A DNA stretch of 47,552 nt, taken from assembly GCA_900319705.1 (NCBI GenBank), contig ONPL01000003.1, forward strand, positions 1 to 47,552, in the 5' to 3' direction. This document shows, in pieces, positions 7,722-18,806 of this stretch. Within the stretch, counting starts at the first letter, position 1. Each line of letters begins with the position of its first letter. This stretch comes from an uncultured Pseudomonadota bacterium (GTDB taxonomy: Bacteria > Pseudomonadota > Gammaproteobacteria > Enterobacterales > Succinivibrionaceae). The notes under the pieces were generated by a model. It had not been told where the DNA came from, searched no databases, and saw nothing but the letters and a program-made list of their open reading frames with translations. The position numbers were made by a program, and so were the translations under genes.

Positions 7722-9953
7722 ATGGTTGCAATTAGAGATACGCACAGTAAGAAAGAGTTTGATTTGGATTTGTGGATTAACAGTCTTAATCATATGAGTG
7801 AACACGATCGCAACACAATAAGGGATACTTTTAACTACTGTTCTAAATTATCTAGTGATTTTAATGTCACTCACAGATTGCAGAGCAGAAGCGCCGAAAT
7901 GATCGGAATACTGCTGACAATCCATATGGATCTTCCAACCCTTCAGGTTGCAATTCTATACAATTATTATACTGAACAACTTCTTTCATTACCCCAGGTT
8001 GAAAATGATTTTCCTAAATTAGTTGTGTCCATTATGAAAGGTGCAATCGATATGGAGGCGATTCGTTTTCTGCAGAATATGGGGGACGAAATCACTGATA
8101 ATCAGATTGACAATGTTCGCCGTATGCTCATTGCAATGGTCGAGGACATCAGAGCTGTTGTTATTAAGCTTTCAGAGCGTATAGCCTATCTGAGAGAAGT
8201 TAAAAATGCTGATGAGGAAACTAGAGTTCTTACTGCGAAGGAAATTTCTGCCATATATGCTCCTCTTGCCAACCGCCTAGGGATAGGACAGCTAAAATGG
8301 GAACTTGAAGATCTATCTTTCAGGTATCTTCATCCTGACATTTACAAACAGATTGCTAAACAGCTTGATGAAAAAAGAATTGATCGTGAAGAGTATATAA
8401 ACAACTTTGTTAATGAACTCAAAGAACTGCTCAAAAATGCAAACATCGATGCTGAAGTTTATGGACGGCCGAAACATATTTACAGCATCTGGAGAAAAAT
8501 GCAGAAGAAGAATCTTGATTTTTCGGAACTCTATGATGTAAGAGCGGTAAGAATAATTACTAAGGAATTGTCTGACTGCTATGCTGCGCTCGGTGTGGTT
8601 CATACCCACTGGCATCATATTCCGAAGGAATTTGATGACTACGTTGCGAATCCTAAGCCGAACGGATATCAGTCGATTCACACAGTTGTTCTTGGCAACG
8701 GCGGAAAACCGGTGGAGATTCAGATCCGTACAGAAAAAATGCATCAGAATGCGGAACTAGGAGTTGCAGCCCACTGGAAGTACAAAGAAAATAACAAATC
8801 CAATGATGCCGCCTATGAGGAGCGCATTGCCTGGCTTAGACATCTGCTGTCCTGGCAGGAGGATATGGTTGAATCAGGAACCTTGGTGGATGAATTTAGA
8901 ACCCAGGTGTTTGAAGACCGTGTATATCTGTTTACTCCTAAGGGAGATGTTGTTGATTTGCCTGCCGGGGCGACACCTCTTGATATGGCATACAGTATTC
9001 ATACCAACATCGGACATCGCTGTATCGGTGCCAAGGTAAACGGTAAGATTGTTCCGTTTACCTATCCTCTTCAGACCGGTGAACAGGTGGAGATCCTCAC
9101 TCAGAAGGAACCTAATCCTAGCAGAGACTGGCTCAATCCGAATAACGGATATTTGAAAACATCGAAGGCTAGATCCAAGGTGGCTGCATGGTTTAAACGT
9201 CTTGATCGCGAAAAGAATCTTGTTGCTGGTCGTGAAATATTTGAACGTGAACTTGAACGCAACGGTGTTACTCTTGATAAGGAACACATGCAGAAATATC
9301 TTTCCATGGCATGCCAGAGACATAATCTGGTTAATGTTGACGATTTGATGGTGAATATCGGTTCCGGTGTGATAAAGATAAACCAGTTGATTAACTTCCT
9401 GGAACTGGGAAACAAAACCGCAGCTGAAGAAGATAAGTCAATTCTGGAAAAATTCGAAAAGAATAACGGTCAGGCGGCTTCGTCAAGTACGGAAAAGGTA
9501 AAAAGTTCCAACAATATTATTATCAACGGAGTCGGTAATCTGCTTATTCATCTGTGCAAGAACTGCAGACCTGTGCCGGGAGATGATATTATTGGATTTA
9601 TTACGCAGGGGCGAGGTATAACCATTCATCGAATGGACTGCACAAAGCTGACAGATCAGAAGAATAAGAATCCAGAGCGAATCGTGGAGGCCTCCTGGGC
9701 GGTAAGTTATTCACAGGGTTATACCATAACTGTGAGAATAACAGCTTCAGACAGACCGGGCCTGCTTAGAGATATTACAACTGTGATTGCCAATGAGAGA
9801 GTAAATGTTCTCGGTATACAGTCAAAATCCAATGTTAAAACCCAGACTGCTGATATCGATATTGACATGGAAGTATACAATATCAGTGCGTTGAGCAAAA
9901 TAATTTCCAAATTGAATCAGGTTGATAACGTAATAAGTGCCAAGAGATTATAA
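7722..9953 (+). CDS. relA: (p)ppGpp synthetase RelA (stringent response)
   Basis: RelA senses uncharged tRNA on stalled ribosomes and makes (p)ppGpp from ATP and GTP or GDP. The 743-residue product matches E. coli RelA (744) in length and order. An N-terminal hydrolase-like domain lacks the HD metal motif of SpoT, as expected for a synthetase-only enzyme. The synthetase domain contains EFDDYVANPKPNGYQSIHT (from ~303) and ELGVAAHWKYKE. TGS begins at VYLFTPKGDVVDLPAGATP, a zinc-finger-like domain runs CKNCRPVPGDDIIGF to RMDC, and the C-terminal ACT domain begins TITVRITASDRPGLL. AAGGAAAA lies upstream of the ATG with rather wide spacing. pyrG follows without a clear terminator; the mazEF/mazG genes present here in E. 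coli are absent. Confidence 0.95.
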   Translation: MVAIRDTHSKKEFDLDLWINSLNHMSEHDRNTIRDTFNYCSKLSSDFNVTHRLQSRSAEMIGILLTIHMDLPTLQVAILYNYYTEQLLSLPQVENDFPKLVVSIMKGAIDMEAIRFLQNMGDEITDNQIDNVRRMLIAMVEDIRAVVIKLSERIAYLREVKNADEETRVLTAKEISAIYAPLANRLGIGQLKWELEDLSFRYLHPDIYKQIAKQLDEKRIDREEYINNFVNELKELLKNANIDAEVYGRPKHIYSIWRKMQKKNLDFSELYDVRAVRIITKELSDCYAALGVVHTHWHHIPKEFDDYVANPKPNGYQSIHTVVLGNGGKPVEIQIRTEKMHQNAELGVAAHWKYKENNKSNDAAYEERIAWLRHLLSWQEDMVESGTLVDEFRTQVFEDRVYLFTPKGDVVDLPAGATPLDMAYSIHTNIGHRCIGAKVNGKIVPFTYPLQTGEQVEILTQKEPNPSRDWLNPNNGYLKTSKARSKVAAWFKRLDREKNLVAGREIFERELERNGVTLDKEHMQKYLSMACQRHNLVNVDDLMVNIGSGVIKINQLINFLELGNKTAAEEDKSILEKFEKNNGQAASSSTEKVKSSNNIIINGVGNLLIHLCKNCRPVPGDDIIGFITQGRGITIHRMDCTKLTDQKNKNPERIVEASWAVSYSQGYTITVRITASDRPGLLRDITTVIANERVNVLGIQSKSNVKTQTADIDIDMEVYNISALSKIISKLNQVDNVISAKRL

Positions 9954-9982
9954 TTGCGGCGAAATGGCTGTTTCAAAAATCT

Positions 9983-10011
9983 TTGTCAATGATGCGTAAA
10001 TTTGGTATAGT
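9983..10011 (+). promoter_or_regulatory. Strong candidate pyrG promoter
   Basis: TTGTCA (9983-9988), an exact 17-base spacer and TATAGT (10006-10011). The predicted start near 10018 leaves a leader of about 118 bases before the pyrG ATG at 10136. Confidence 0.65.
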
Positions 10012-10021
10012 ATTGCTTTAA

Positions 10022-11776
<1,755 letters not shown>

Positions 11777-11785
11777 ATTTGTGTG

Positions 11786-11826
11786 CGTTCTCTATTATAA
11801 TAGGCAGTAGGGAGCGTTTGTTTTTG
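11786..11826 (+). terminator. Probable pyrG terminator
   Basis: CGTTCTCT (11786-11793) can pair with AGGGAGCG (11809-11816) using two wobbles around a 15-base loop, followed by TTTGTTTTTGTG. Confidence 0.45.
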
Positions 11827-11855
11827 TGTTTTTATTTTATTTATTTGAAGGATAA

Positions 11856-13163
<1,308 letters not shown>

Positions 13164-13201
13164 TCTGAACTGAATTTACAGTATAATAGTTAAAACGAAA
13201 T

Positions 13202-13229
13202 GGGTGTGCTTTATAGTGCACCCTTTTTT
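13202..13229 (+). terminator. Rho-independent terminator of eno
   Basis: A 9-base stem with two wobbles (13202-13210 with 13215-13223, GGGTG...CACCC) and loop TTAT is followed by six T (13224-13229). Confidence 0.85.
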
Positions 13230-13646
13230 ATAACAAATCTCAGTCCTGCCTTTCTAAATAACGCCGGTAAAAATCCACTTTTGGCAAAAAGCTTTTCTAC
13301 CAAGAAATCTTAATTCATTTCCATCATGGCTGCAGTTCCGGGTTTTTATTGTTTTGTTCGAGGTTGAAATGTTTCTCCGTCGGACTTGCAATCCTATAGG
13401 GCCTCTTGTAGGCTATAATTTGATTTTTGGTGTAAAAAATAATAAACTTATTCAAAAATTAATAGGCGTCAAGTAGCTGAGCTGTCTGCCTTTTTTATGT
13501 GATTCTGCACTGCATAACCGGTGTTAGGAACTATAAAGATTTAACCTAATTATTTTGGCATCCGTGAATCATTGAGGTTCATAGATTCAAAAGATCAGTT
13601 TATTTCTCTATAATTCATTAGGTTTCAATTTGTTATATTTTTTTTT
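13230..13646. other. Non-coding stretch between eno and ftsB
   Basis: About 417 bases with no plausible coding frame. It contains a TATAAT (13414-13419) without a good -35, an AGGC...GCCT hairpin with a six-T tail (13466-13498), and the best ftsB promoter candidate (13586-13614). The first two could delimit a ~75-base small RNA, but this is speculative. Confidence 0.4.
13586..13614 (+). promoter_or_regulatory. Candidate promoter of the ftsB operon
   Basis: TTCAAA (13586-13591), a 17-base spacer and a perfect TATAAT (13609-13614). The start would fall near 13621, giving a 5' leader of only ~26 bases. Confidence 0.55.
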
Positions 13647-13928
13647 ATGAAACTGTTTACATTTGTTTTATTTATTGTGCTCTGTGCCTCTCTCTATTAT
13701 CTTGGTTTTGGTAAAAACGGCTGGATGGATTATAAGTACTATCAAGAAAAAATAGCTGAAAGAGAAGCTTCCAATGAAGCCTTGACTGAGCGTAACAATA
13801 TTATGGAAGTTGAAATCAAGGATCTTAGGGAAAACCATGAAAGTATAGAAGAAACAGCCAGACGTGAACTTGGTTATATAAAAAGAGATGAAACTTTCGT
13901 TAGAGTAATAGAAAAAGAAGACAAATGA
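13647..13928 (+). CDS. ftsB: Cell division protein FtsB
   Basis: FtsB is a small bitopic inner-membrane protein that, with FtsL and FtsQ, forms the divisome complex activating septal peptidoglycan synthesis. The 93-residue product has one N-terminal TM helix (~3-20), the family motif FGKNG, a coiled coil (~31-70) and the C-terminal ELGYIKRDETFVRVI, close to E. coli FtsB (103 residues). No Shine-Dalgarno is visible: the ATG is preceded by ATATTTTTTTTT. It is first of a tightly packed operon; its stop overlaps the ispD start (ATGA), implying translational coupling. ftsB-ispD-ispF is a standard gammaproteobacterial arrangement. Confidence 0.92.
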   Translation: MKLFTFVLFIVLCASLYYLGFGKNGWMDYKYYQEKIAEREASNEALTERNNIMEVEIKDLRENHESIEETARRELGYIKRDETFVRVIEKEDK

Positions 13929-14614
13929 TTGAGATCACCTCCCTAGACATGATTGTCCCTGCTGCAGGGATCGGCAAGCGGATGAAAAGTGTTGTACCTA
14001 AGCAGTATCTGAAAATTTTTGATCGGACAGTGCTTGAACATACCGTAAATACGCTATTGTCATCCCATTACTGCAATAGGGTCATAGTGGCTGTTCGTGA
14101 TGACGATCCGTATTTCGGCAAACTTGGAATTTGTCAAAACCCTAGAGTTAAGGTGGTAACAGGAGGAGCTGAACGGGTCGATTCTGTGCTGAGCGGACTC
14201 AGGGAAGCCAAAACTGAATGGGTTCTCGTTCATGATGCAGCCAGACCGTGTTTGACGCAGACGGATCTCAACGTTCTGATTGAGAAATCGTTACAGGTTG
14301 ACGGCGGTATTTTAGGATGTGCAGTACGTGACACAATGAAACGTACAGATGAGCGTAACGGAATTATACATACGGTTGAGCGAAAACTTATGTTTCACGC
14401 GCTCACTCCGCAGATGTTCAGACGGGAACAACTGATCAAAGCTGTTATCAAAGCCCTTGAGGATGGGGTTTCTGTCACTGATGAGTCTTCTGCAATGGAG
14501 TACTCCGGTTATAAGCCTTTGCTGGTAGAGGGGCGTGCAGATAATATAAAAATTACACAGCCAGCAGATCTCAAGATGGCTGAATTTATAATTTCATCAA
14601 TGGTTGAAGGATAG
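13925..14614 (+). CDS. ispD: 2-C-methyl-D-erythritol 4-phosphate cytidylyltransferase
   Basis: IspD joins CTP and methylerythritol phosphate in the non-mevalonate isoprenoid pathway. The 229-residue protein carries the nucleotide-binding N-terminus [12 protein letters not shown]...[14 protein letters not shown] and [10 protein letters not shown], matching E. coli IspD (236). Its ATG overlaps the ftsB stop in an ATGA; ispF starts two bases after its stop. The two sequential-pathway enzymes are therefore co-translated. Confidence 0.95.
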   Translation: MIEITSLDMIVPAAGIGKRMKSVVPKQYLKIFDRTVLEHTVNTLLSSHYCNRVIVAVRDDDPYFGKLGICQNPRVKVVTGGAERVDSVLSGLREAKTEWVLVHDAARPCLTQTDLNVLIEKSLQVDGGILGCAVRDTMKRTDERNGIIHTVERKLMFHALTPQMFRREQLIKAVIKALEDGVSVTDESSAMEYSGYKPLLVEGRADNIKITQPADLKMAEFIISSMVEG

Positions 14615-14616
14615 AT

Positions 14617-15108
14617 ATGTTTAGAGTTGGTCATGGGTTTGATGTTCATAAATTTGGAAATAGCGGTCCGATTACTATTTGCGGAGTAAAAATTCCATAT
14701 GAACAAGGATTACTGGCACATTCAGACGGTGATGTTGCGCTCCATGCTTTGACTGATGCACTGTTGGGCGCTGCCGCACTTGGAGATATTGGAAAGTTAT
14801 ATCCTGATAATGATGACAGATTTCTTAATATAGACAGCAGGATTCTTTTGCGTGATGCTTATGATAAAGTAATGGAAAAAGGATATGTCCTAGTTAATGC
14901 TGATATTACGATTATTGCGCAGGCTCCAAAAATGTTGCCGTATATACAGCAGATGAGGCAGACTGTGGCTGAAGATCTGAAAGCAGATCTTGATTGCATA
15001 AATGTGAAAGCAACGACTACTGAAAAACTTGGCTTTACAGGAAGAAAGGAAGGTATTGCTGTTGAATCATGTGTCCTTTTGGCAAAGAAGCAGGATGGAA
15101 TAAATTGA
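14617..15108 (+). CDS. ispF: 2-C-methyl-D-erythritol 2,4-cyclodiphosphate synthase
   Basis: IspF cyclises CDP-methylerythritol 2-phosphate to the cyclodiphosphate with release of CMP. The 163-residue protein has the metal-binding GHGFDVHKF (D9 and H11), [28 protein letters not shown], and [17 protein letters not shown] near the C-terminus; E. coli IspF is 159. The start lies right behind ispD (AAGGATAG upstream). Its stop codon TGA shares two bases with the TTG start proposed for pcm. Confidence 0.96.
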   Translation: MFRVGHGFDVHKFGNSGPITICGVKIPYEQGLLAHSDGDVALHALTDALLGAAALGDIGKLYPDNDDRFLNIDSRILLRDAYDKVMEKGYVLVNADITIIAQAPKMLPYIQQMRQTVAEDLKADLDCINVKATTTEKLGFTGRKEGIAVESCVLLAKKQDGIN

Positions 15109-15731
15109 GTCAGTTGCCGCCGTGGTTAAGAGAACTTGGGGAAAAAATTCAAGTCAGTGCTGAAGTTTTGCAAGCAATGAATTTACCAAGGGAAAAGTTT
15201 GTTGATCAGGAAGGGTTTAATGCTAATGTATTAACATCAAACGCACTTCCTATAGGTCGCGGGCAAACTATTTCACAACCTATAACCGTTGCAAGAATGA
15301 CACAGTCAATCTATGAAATTAAGCCTAAAAAGGTATTGGAGATTGGAACCGGTTCGGGGTTCCAGACAGCTGTTCTGTCAAGACTGGTAGATATGGTTTA
15401 TACGGTAGAACGTATACAGAATATTCAACTAGATAGTATCAGAAGATTATACAAACTCGATATATACAATTTTAAGGCCATCTGTTCAGACGGTTCTCAG
15501 GGCTGGGCCACCTACGCACCCTATGATGCGATTATAGTTACGGCTGCTGCTGCCTCTGAAATTCCGTCAGCATTATTGGAACAGCTTAAAAACGGAGGGA
15601 GAATGATCATACCTGTAGGAACAGAACAGCAGCAACTCATGCAGATTGATAAGACGGAAAAAGGTCAAATAATAAAAAAATCGCTCGGAACAATAAATTT
15701 TGTTCCGCTTGTAACAGGAGAAACATCTTAG
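15105..15731 (+). CDS. pcm: Protein-L-isoaspartate O-methyltransferase
   Basis: Pcm repairs isoaspartyl residues in aged proteins by SAM-dependent methylation. A TTG start at 15105 is preferred: AGGATGG lies 7-9 bases upstream, the TTGA overlaps the ispF stop, and it gives 208 residues, the length of E. coli Pcm. An ATG at 15069 in the same frame would add 12 residues inside ispF without a ribosome site. Motifs: [32 protein letters not shown] motif [36 protein letters not shown]. surE and truD, often between ispF and pcm in relatives, are absent. Confidence 0.92.
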   Translation: MSQLPPWLRELGEKIQVSAEVLQAMNLPREKFVDQEGFNANVLTSNALPIGRGQTISQPITVARMTQSIYEIKPKKVLEIGTGSGFQTAVLSRLVDMVYTVERIQNIQLDSIRRLYKLDIYNFKAICSDGSQGWATYAPYDAIIVTAAAASEIPSALLEQLKNGGRMIIPVGTEQQQLMQIDKTEKGQIIKKSLGTINFVPLVTGETS

Positions 15732-15734
15732 TAT

Positions 15735-16388
15735 ATGGAAGCTAAAGCAGAATATCAGACAGAAAAAAAATCAATAATAAAGGCTTGTTATGACTACTGT
15801 TTAAAATTGTCCAAACACCGTTATGCCAAATTTTTCATGTGTGTTAACAGTTTTATTGAATCAATATTCTGGCCTCTTCCTGTTGAAGCCATTCTAATCC
15901 CGATGTGTTTGGCTCAACCGAAAAAATCGTTGGGATTTGCATTTTACGCCACAATTTTCTCGGTCCTCGGTGCCTGGGTAGGCTACCTGCTCGGATATTA
16001 TCTTTGGGATGTCTTACAGCCGATTTTTGTTAAACTGGGCTATCTTCATCATGTTGAAACTATAAAGGAATGGTTTGAATCCTTCGGCATCCTTTTTGTT
16101 GCCTTGGGTGCTTTTACTCCGATCCCGTATAAAGTTATTGCCATCACAACAGGGGTTATTGCAGCATCCCACGGTATTGATATGTGGGGTTTTTCATCTC
16201 AGATTTCAATATATACATTTTTGATTGTATCTCTCTTCGGCAGAGGTGCAAGATTCTATCTTGAAGGCGGTCTGATAAAGATTTTTGGTGAAAAGATGAG
16301 GGATAACATCGGTAAATATATTGACTGGATTGGCTGGGGCTGCATAGCTTTGGCAGTGATCGGTATTGTTGTCTATAAGTTCCATTAA
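15735..16388 (+). CDS. yqaA: YqaA/DedA-family inner-membrane protein
   Basis: Members of the DedA (SNARE-associated/VTT) superfamily are polytopic membrane proteins, some of which are undecaprenyl- or phosphatidyl-lipid translocases needed for envelope integrity. The 217-residue product has about five hydrophobic segments and the family signatures FIESIFWPLPVEAILIPM and GAFTPIPYKVIAITTGV (an F-x-P-x-P-x-K motif). It starts three bases behind pcm and is followed after 12 bases by nlpD. A gene of this type between pcm and nlpD is also seen in Shewanella/Aeromonas-type genomes (recalled). The exact substrate is unknown. Confidence 0.8.
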   Translation: MEAKAEYQTEKKSIIKACYDYCLKLSKHRYAKFFMCVNSFIESIFWPLPVEAILIPMCLAQPKKSLGFAFYATIFSVLGAWVGYLLGYYLWDVLQPIFVKLGYLHHVETIKEWFESFGILFVALGAFTPIPYKVIAITTGVIAASHGIDMWGFSSQISIYTFLIVSLFGRGARFYLEGGLIKIFGEKMRDNIGKYIDWIGWGCIALAVIGIVVYKFH

Positions 16389-16400
16389 CAGAAAAATAAA

Positions 16401-17369
16401 ATGCTTAAAAGATTATCATTGCTGTTTATTGTTTGTGCAGTTGCCGTTTCTGGGTGTTCGGTTTCCGGAAAGTACAGACATCGTGGCAGTGCTTACGGAA
16501 GTAATCATAACAAAGCATCCGCTATGCTTTCATCAGATCAGTACATGGTCAAGGCCGGAGATACGCTGTTTTCCATAGCCTTTGTTCATGGTATTGATTA
16601 CCGTACACTTGCATTAATAAATAATCTTGATCCGGATAAATCTATAATTCATCCCGGAGACATTCTCACGGTGAAAATCAAAGGATTGAATTCAAAGAAT
16701 GTTTACAGGGTTAGATCCGGTGATACACTGTATTCAATAGCACGCCGTAATCACACATCGATACATGAACTGGCTAGAATAAACAGACTGTCTCCTCCGT
16801 ATGCAATTAACTTAGGGCAGTTGCTGATCCTTGATAGCAAAAAAAAGGTCTTTGACAGAGTTTCTTCGCATAATATCCAGGTCGCAGCTGTAACGCCAAA
16901 ACCGCAGACAACGGTGCAGGGTAAACAGGCAAGCAGTCCTTCTGTAGATGATAAGCCTGAGGTCGTTTCTAACAACAGAAAAGAATACAACAGCCAGTCC
17001 CGACTCACCTGGAAATGGCCTACCAACGGAACCATTATTCATAACTTTTCTAAAAACGGTTCAAGCAACGGAATCGATATCGCCGGTAAAAAGGGGCAGA
17101 ATATAGTTTCGGCTGCCAGTGGCAAGGTCGTATATGCTGGCAGTGCTTTGCGTGGGTATGGAAATCTCATTATTATCAAACATAATGATGATTATTTGTC
17201 AGCTTATGCTCACAATGATCAGTTGCTAGTCAAAGAAACTCAGAAGGTTAAGGCCGGTCAGGTAATCGCCAGGATGGGAGACACAGATTCAGATCGGGTG
17301 AATCTTCATTTCGAAATAAGGTATAGGGGGGAGGCTGTAAATCCTGCACTGTACTTGCCGAAGAAGTAG
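16401..17369 (+). CDS. nlpD: NlpD-like lipoprotein: two LysM domains and a degenerate LytM (M23) domain
   Basis: NlpD is an outer-membrane lipoprotein that activates amidase AmiC to split septal peptidoglycan. The 322-residue product has a lipobox ending at C19 (AVAVSGC), LysM1 (~49-93, VKAGDTLFSIAF), LysM2 (~99-142, VRSGDTLYSIARR), a low-complexity linker and an M23 domain (~215-318, GIDIAGKKGQNIVSAASGKV, IIIKH, LHFEIRYRG). The usual zinc ligands are eroded: the His of the H-x3-D motif is Ser/Asn (SSNGIDI) and the first His of H-x-H is Asn (NLHFE), as expected for a non-enzymatic activator. The canonical next gene, rpoS, is missing; a strong terminator follows. Confidence 0.9.
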   Translation: MLKRLSLLFIVCAVAVSGCSVSGKYRHRGSAYGSNHNKASAMLSSDQYMVKAGDTLFSIAFVHGIDYRTLALINNLDPDKSIIHPGDILTVKIKGLNSKNVYRVRSGDTLYSIARRNHTSIHELARINRLSPPYAINLGQLLILDSKKKVFDRVSSHNIQVAAVTPKPQTTVQGKQASSPSVDDKPEVVSNNRKEYNSQSRLTWKWPTNGTIIHNFSKNGSSNGIDIAGKKGQNIVSAASGKVVYAGSALRGYGNLIIIKHNDDYLSAYAHNDQLLVKETQKVKAGQVIARMGDTDSDRVNLHFEIRYRGEAVNPALYLPKK

Positions 17370-17403
17370 CTTTCTGTGCTATATTATCAGTTCTGTATTT
17401 AGT

Positions 17404-17443
17404 AAAATACCTTTCCCTTTATGTTGGAAAGGTATTTTAATTT
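17404..17443. terminator. Bidirectional terminator between nlpD and the His-rich gene
   Basis: A perfect 13-base stem, AAAATACCTTTCC (17404-17416) with GGAAAGGTATTTT (17426-17438). The A-rich left arm and T-rich right arm let it stop convergent transcription from both sides. Confidence 0.85.
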
Positions 17444-17514
17444 TCGCCTAAACGAATTACCTGTTGGTTCGTTTCAACAAACAGATATATGTTCCAATAG
17501 CCATCTGCCAACCA

Positions 17515-17814
17515 CTAATAATGATGGCGGTGATGTGGTGGAGGAGGTGGCGGTGGACAATGATGTCCGTGACGCCCACAAGGAGGTGGTGGAGGACAGT
17601 GATGTCCCGGAGGACAGTGATGACGATGGTGGTGATGCCTTGGAGGAGGTGGCGGAGGCGGTGGAGGACAGTGGTGACCCGGAGGGCAATGATGATGATG
17701 TGGCCCCGGTACGGCAATTATCATATCCGATGTATCAAAAATAGAAGCTTGTGAAAGCATCGGCAGAGATAAGGACAGACCAAGAACAGCTAATATTTTT
17801 GTCGCTTTATTCAT
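17515..17814 (-). CDS. Secreted His/Pro/Cys-rich repeat protein, probably metal-binding
   Basis: A 99-residue protein with a clear signal peptide (MNKATKILAVLGLSLSLPML, cut after SQA, ~23). The ~76-residue mature part contains about 21 His, 27 Pro and 6 Cys. The unit HHCPPGHHCPPPPP occurs twice, followed by a shorter GRHGHHCPPPPPPPHH. The reading frame is supported by AGGAAGGA five bases before the ATG and by a signal peptide directly in frame with the repeats. The repeated His/Cys pairs would bind Ni, Zn, Cu or Co; Pro runs would keep the chain extended. No family is recognised. It is separate from, but near, a His-rich lipoprotein on the same strand, and occupies the place where rpoS normally follows nlpD. 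Function as a metal buffer or chaperone is an inference. Confidence 0.75.
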   Translation of the reverse strand: MNKATKILAVLGLSLSLPMLSQASIFDTSDMIIAVPGPHHHHCPPGHHCPPPPPPPPPRHHHHRHHCPPGHHCPPPPPCGRHGHHCPPPPPPPHHRHHY

Positions 17815-17846
17815 GAATTCCTTCCTATAAAATGAATAATATGTTA

Positions 17847-17869
17847 TGACAATCGTTATTTCGATGTCA
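17847..17869. promoter_or_regulatory. Inverted repeat, possible operator upstream of the His-rich gene
   Basis: TGACAATCG (17847-17855) and CGATGTCA (17862-17869) form imperfect inverted arms (one extra A) around TTATTT, 33-55 bases upstream of the His-rich start codon. The position suits a repressor or activator site, for example a metal sensor, but no known consensus is matched confidently. Confidence 0.35.
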
Positions 17870-18011
17870 TCACATTAGATGATTATACATGGAAAAAGTT
17901 TCATAAAGTGGAGAATTTTAATGATATCGATCAAAAATATGAGATTAAAAAAATCACTTGGACCAAGTATTGGCCAAATGATTTTCAGTAATAATTATCT
18001 GGCAGTGTTAT

Positions 18012-18239
18012 TTAGCGGTGATGCCCGCCCTTAGGTTCTCCGTGATGATCTCTGTGGCGAGGTGCGGGTGCATGATGTCCGTTGTGGTGGTGTCCTTCAT
18101 TGTGATGAGGAGGTGGCGGCGGAGCATGATGATGGTGATGATGACCGTTGTCCCAATCGTCGTCTACCACTATACAGCCCGAAAGAGAAAGTGTAGCAAC
18201 AAAAAACGGTATTACAATATAAATAAATTTTTTCAGCAT
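18012..18239 (-). CDS. His-rich lipoprotein, probably metal-binding
   Basis: A 75-residue lipoprotein: residues 1-21 are a type II signal peptide (MLKKFIYIVIPFFVATLSLS) with lipobox SLSGC, lipidated at C22. The mature ~54 residues hold about 18 His in clusters (a run of six after DDDWDNG, then APPPPPHH, EGHHH, NGHH, RHRDHH, ending GGHHR). The Asp after +1 is not the +2 Asp retention signal (+2 is Ile), so outer-membrane sorting is likely. The frame extends upstream to 18422, but those 61 residues lack signal-peptide character; the internal ATG at 18239 has GGAT seven bases upstream and starts the lipoprotein signal directly. With the secreted His/Cys-rich protein downstream on the same strand it suggests an envelope metal-handling pair (inference). 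Confidence 0.75.
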   Translation of the reverse strand: MLKKFIYIVIPFFVATLSLSGCIVVDDDWDNGHHHHHHAPPPPPHHNEGHHHNGHHAPAPRHRDHHGEPKGGHHR

Positions 18240-18806
18240 ACAAATATCCATAATAGGCGTAAGTATGTACCAGAAATTGAACTCGCAACAAGACTTACTA
18301 CGTGCGGGATTTCTTCTTAACCCATACTTTCTTCGGATGTTAATATATGTCAGCAAGCAACGATAAGTCATGATTTTGCTGACAATGCCCTTGCGACCGG
18401 ATGAACTTTTAAGCTGTTTCATTCGGCTATTCGAATGAAAGCAAGATGAACTTACCGACCGTTTTTATTATACACGTAAAGTTAAAGAAAAGGAAAATCT
18501 ACATATTTGAACATTGTATGATGGAACTATGAAAGTAACTGATTTTGGTGAACGTTTACAAGAATCTTTGATACTGATGTGTTTTAACGTGTATTAAATA
18601 GTCCTCCGCTGAAGGACCTAATAACGCGTCGCGAAATAGAATAGAACAAAGATCGTGTGGTTTTTCCACATCAATTGTAAGGTTTACTTTATGATTAGTA
18701 TGCTATGTTTTTCTCAGATGTGATTGTTAATAAAATGTGAAATTAATCACTATTAGTGGTAAAATACAGCTAGGTTGTTTTAGTTATAAGAAAGGATTTA
18801 TCGATA
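18240..18806. other. Non-coding stretch between the His-rich lipoprotein and purH
   Basis: 567 bases. Contents: the lipoprotein's upstream region; a 9-base perfect hairpin (TTTCATTCG 18417-18425, CGAATGAAA 18432-18440); a short GTCCT...AGGAC hairpin near 18600; a TGTGG...CCACA hairpin near 18660; and a probable purH promoter (18737-18765). A 22-codon frame at 18529 (MKVTDFGERLQESL...) is not credible alone. Confidence 0.45.
18737..18765 (+). promoter_or_regulatory. Candidate purH promoter (extended -10)
   Basis: TAAAAT at 18760-18765 preceded by TGG (extended -10), with a weak GTGAAA at 18737-18742 seventeen bases upstream. No PurR-type operator was recognised. Confidence 0.45.

Noticed and set aside
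17421-17744. Plus-strand acidic repeat frame (VEDSDVPEDSDDDGG...) opposite the His-rich gene
   Set aside because: It is the antisense reading of the His/Pro repeats; it lacks a signal peptide and starts within the nlpD terminator.
18240-18422. Extra 61 N-terminal codons in frame with the His-rich lipoprotein
   Set aside because: They would bury the lipoprotein signal peptide internally; the ATG at 18239 directly precedes the signal and has its own ribosome site.
18529-18597. 22-codon frame beginning MKVTDFGERL upstream of purH
   Set aside because: Too short and without support; looks like chance.
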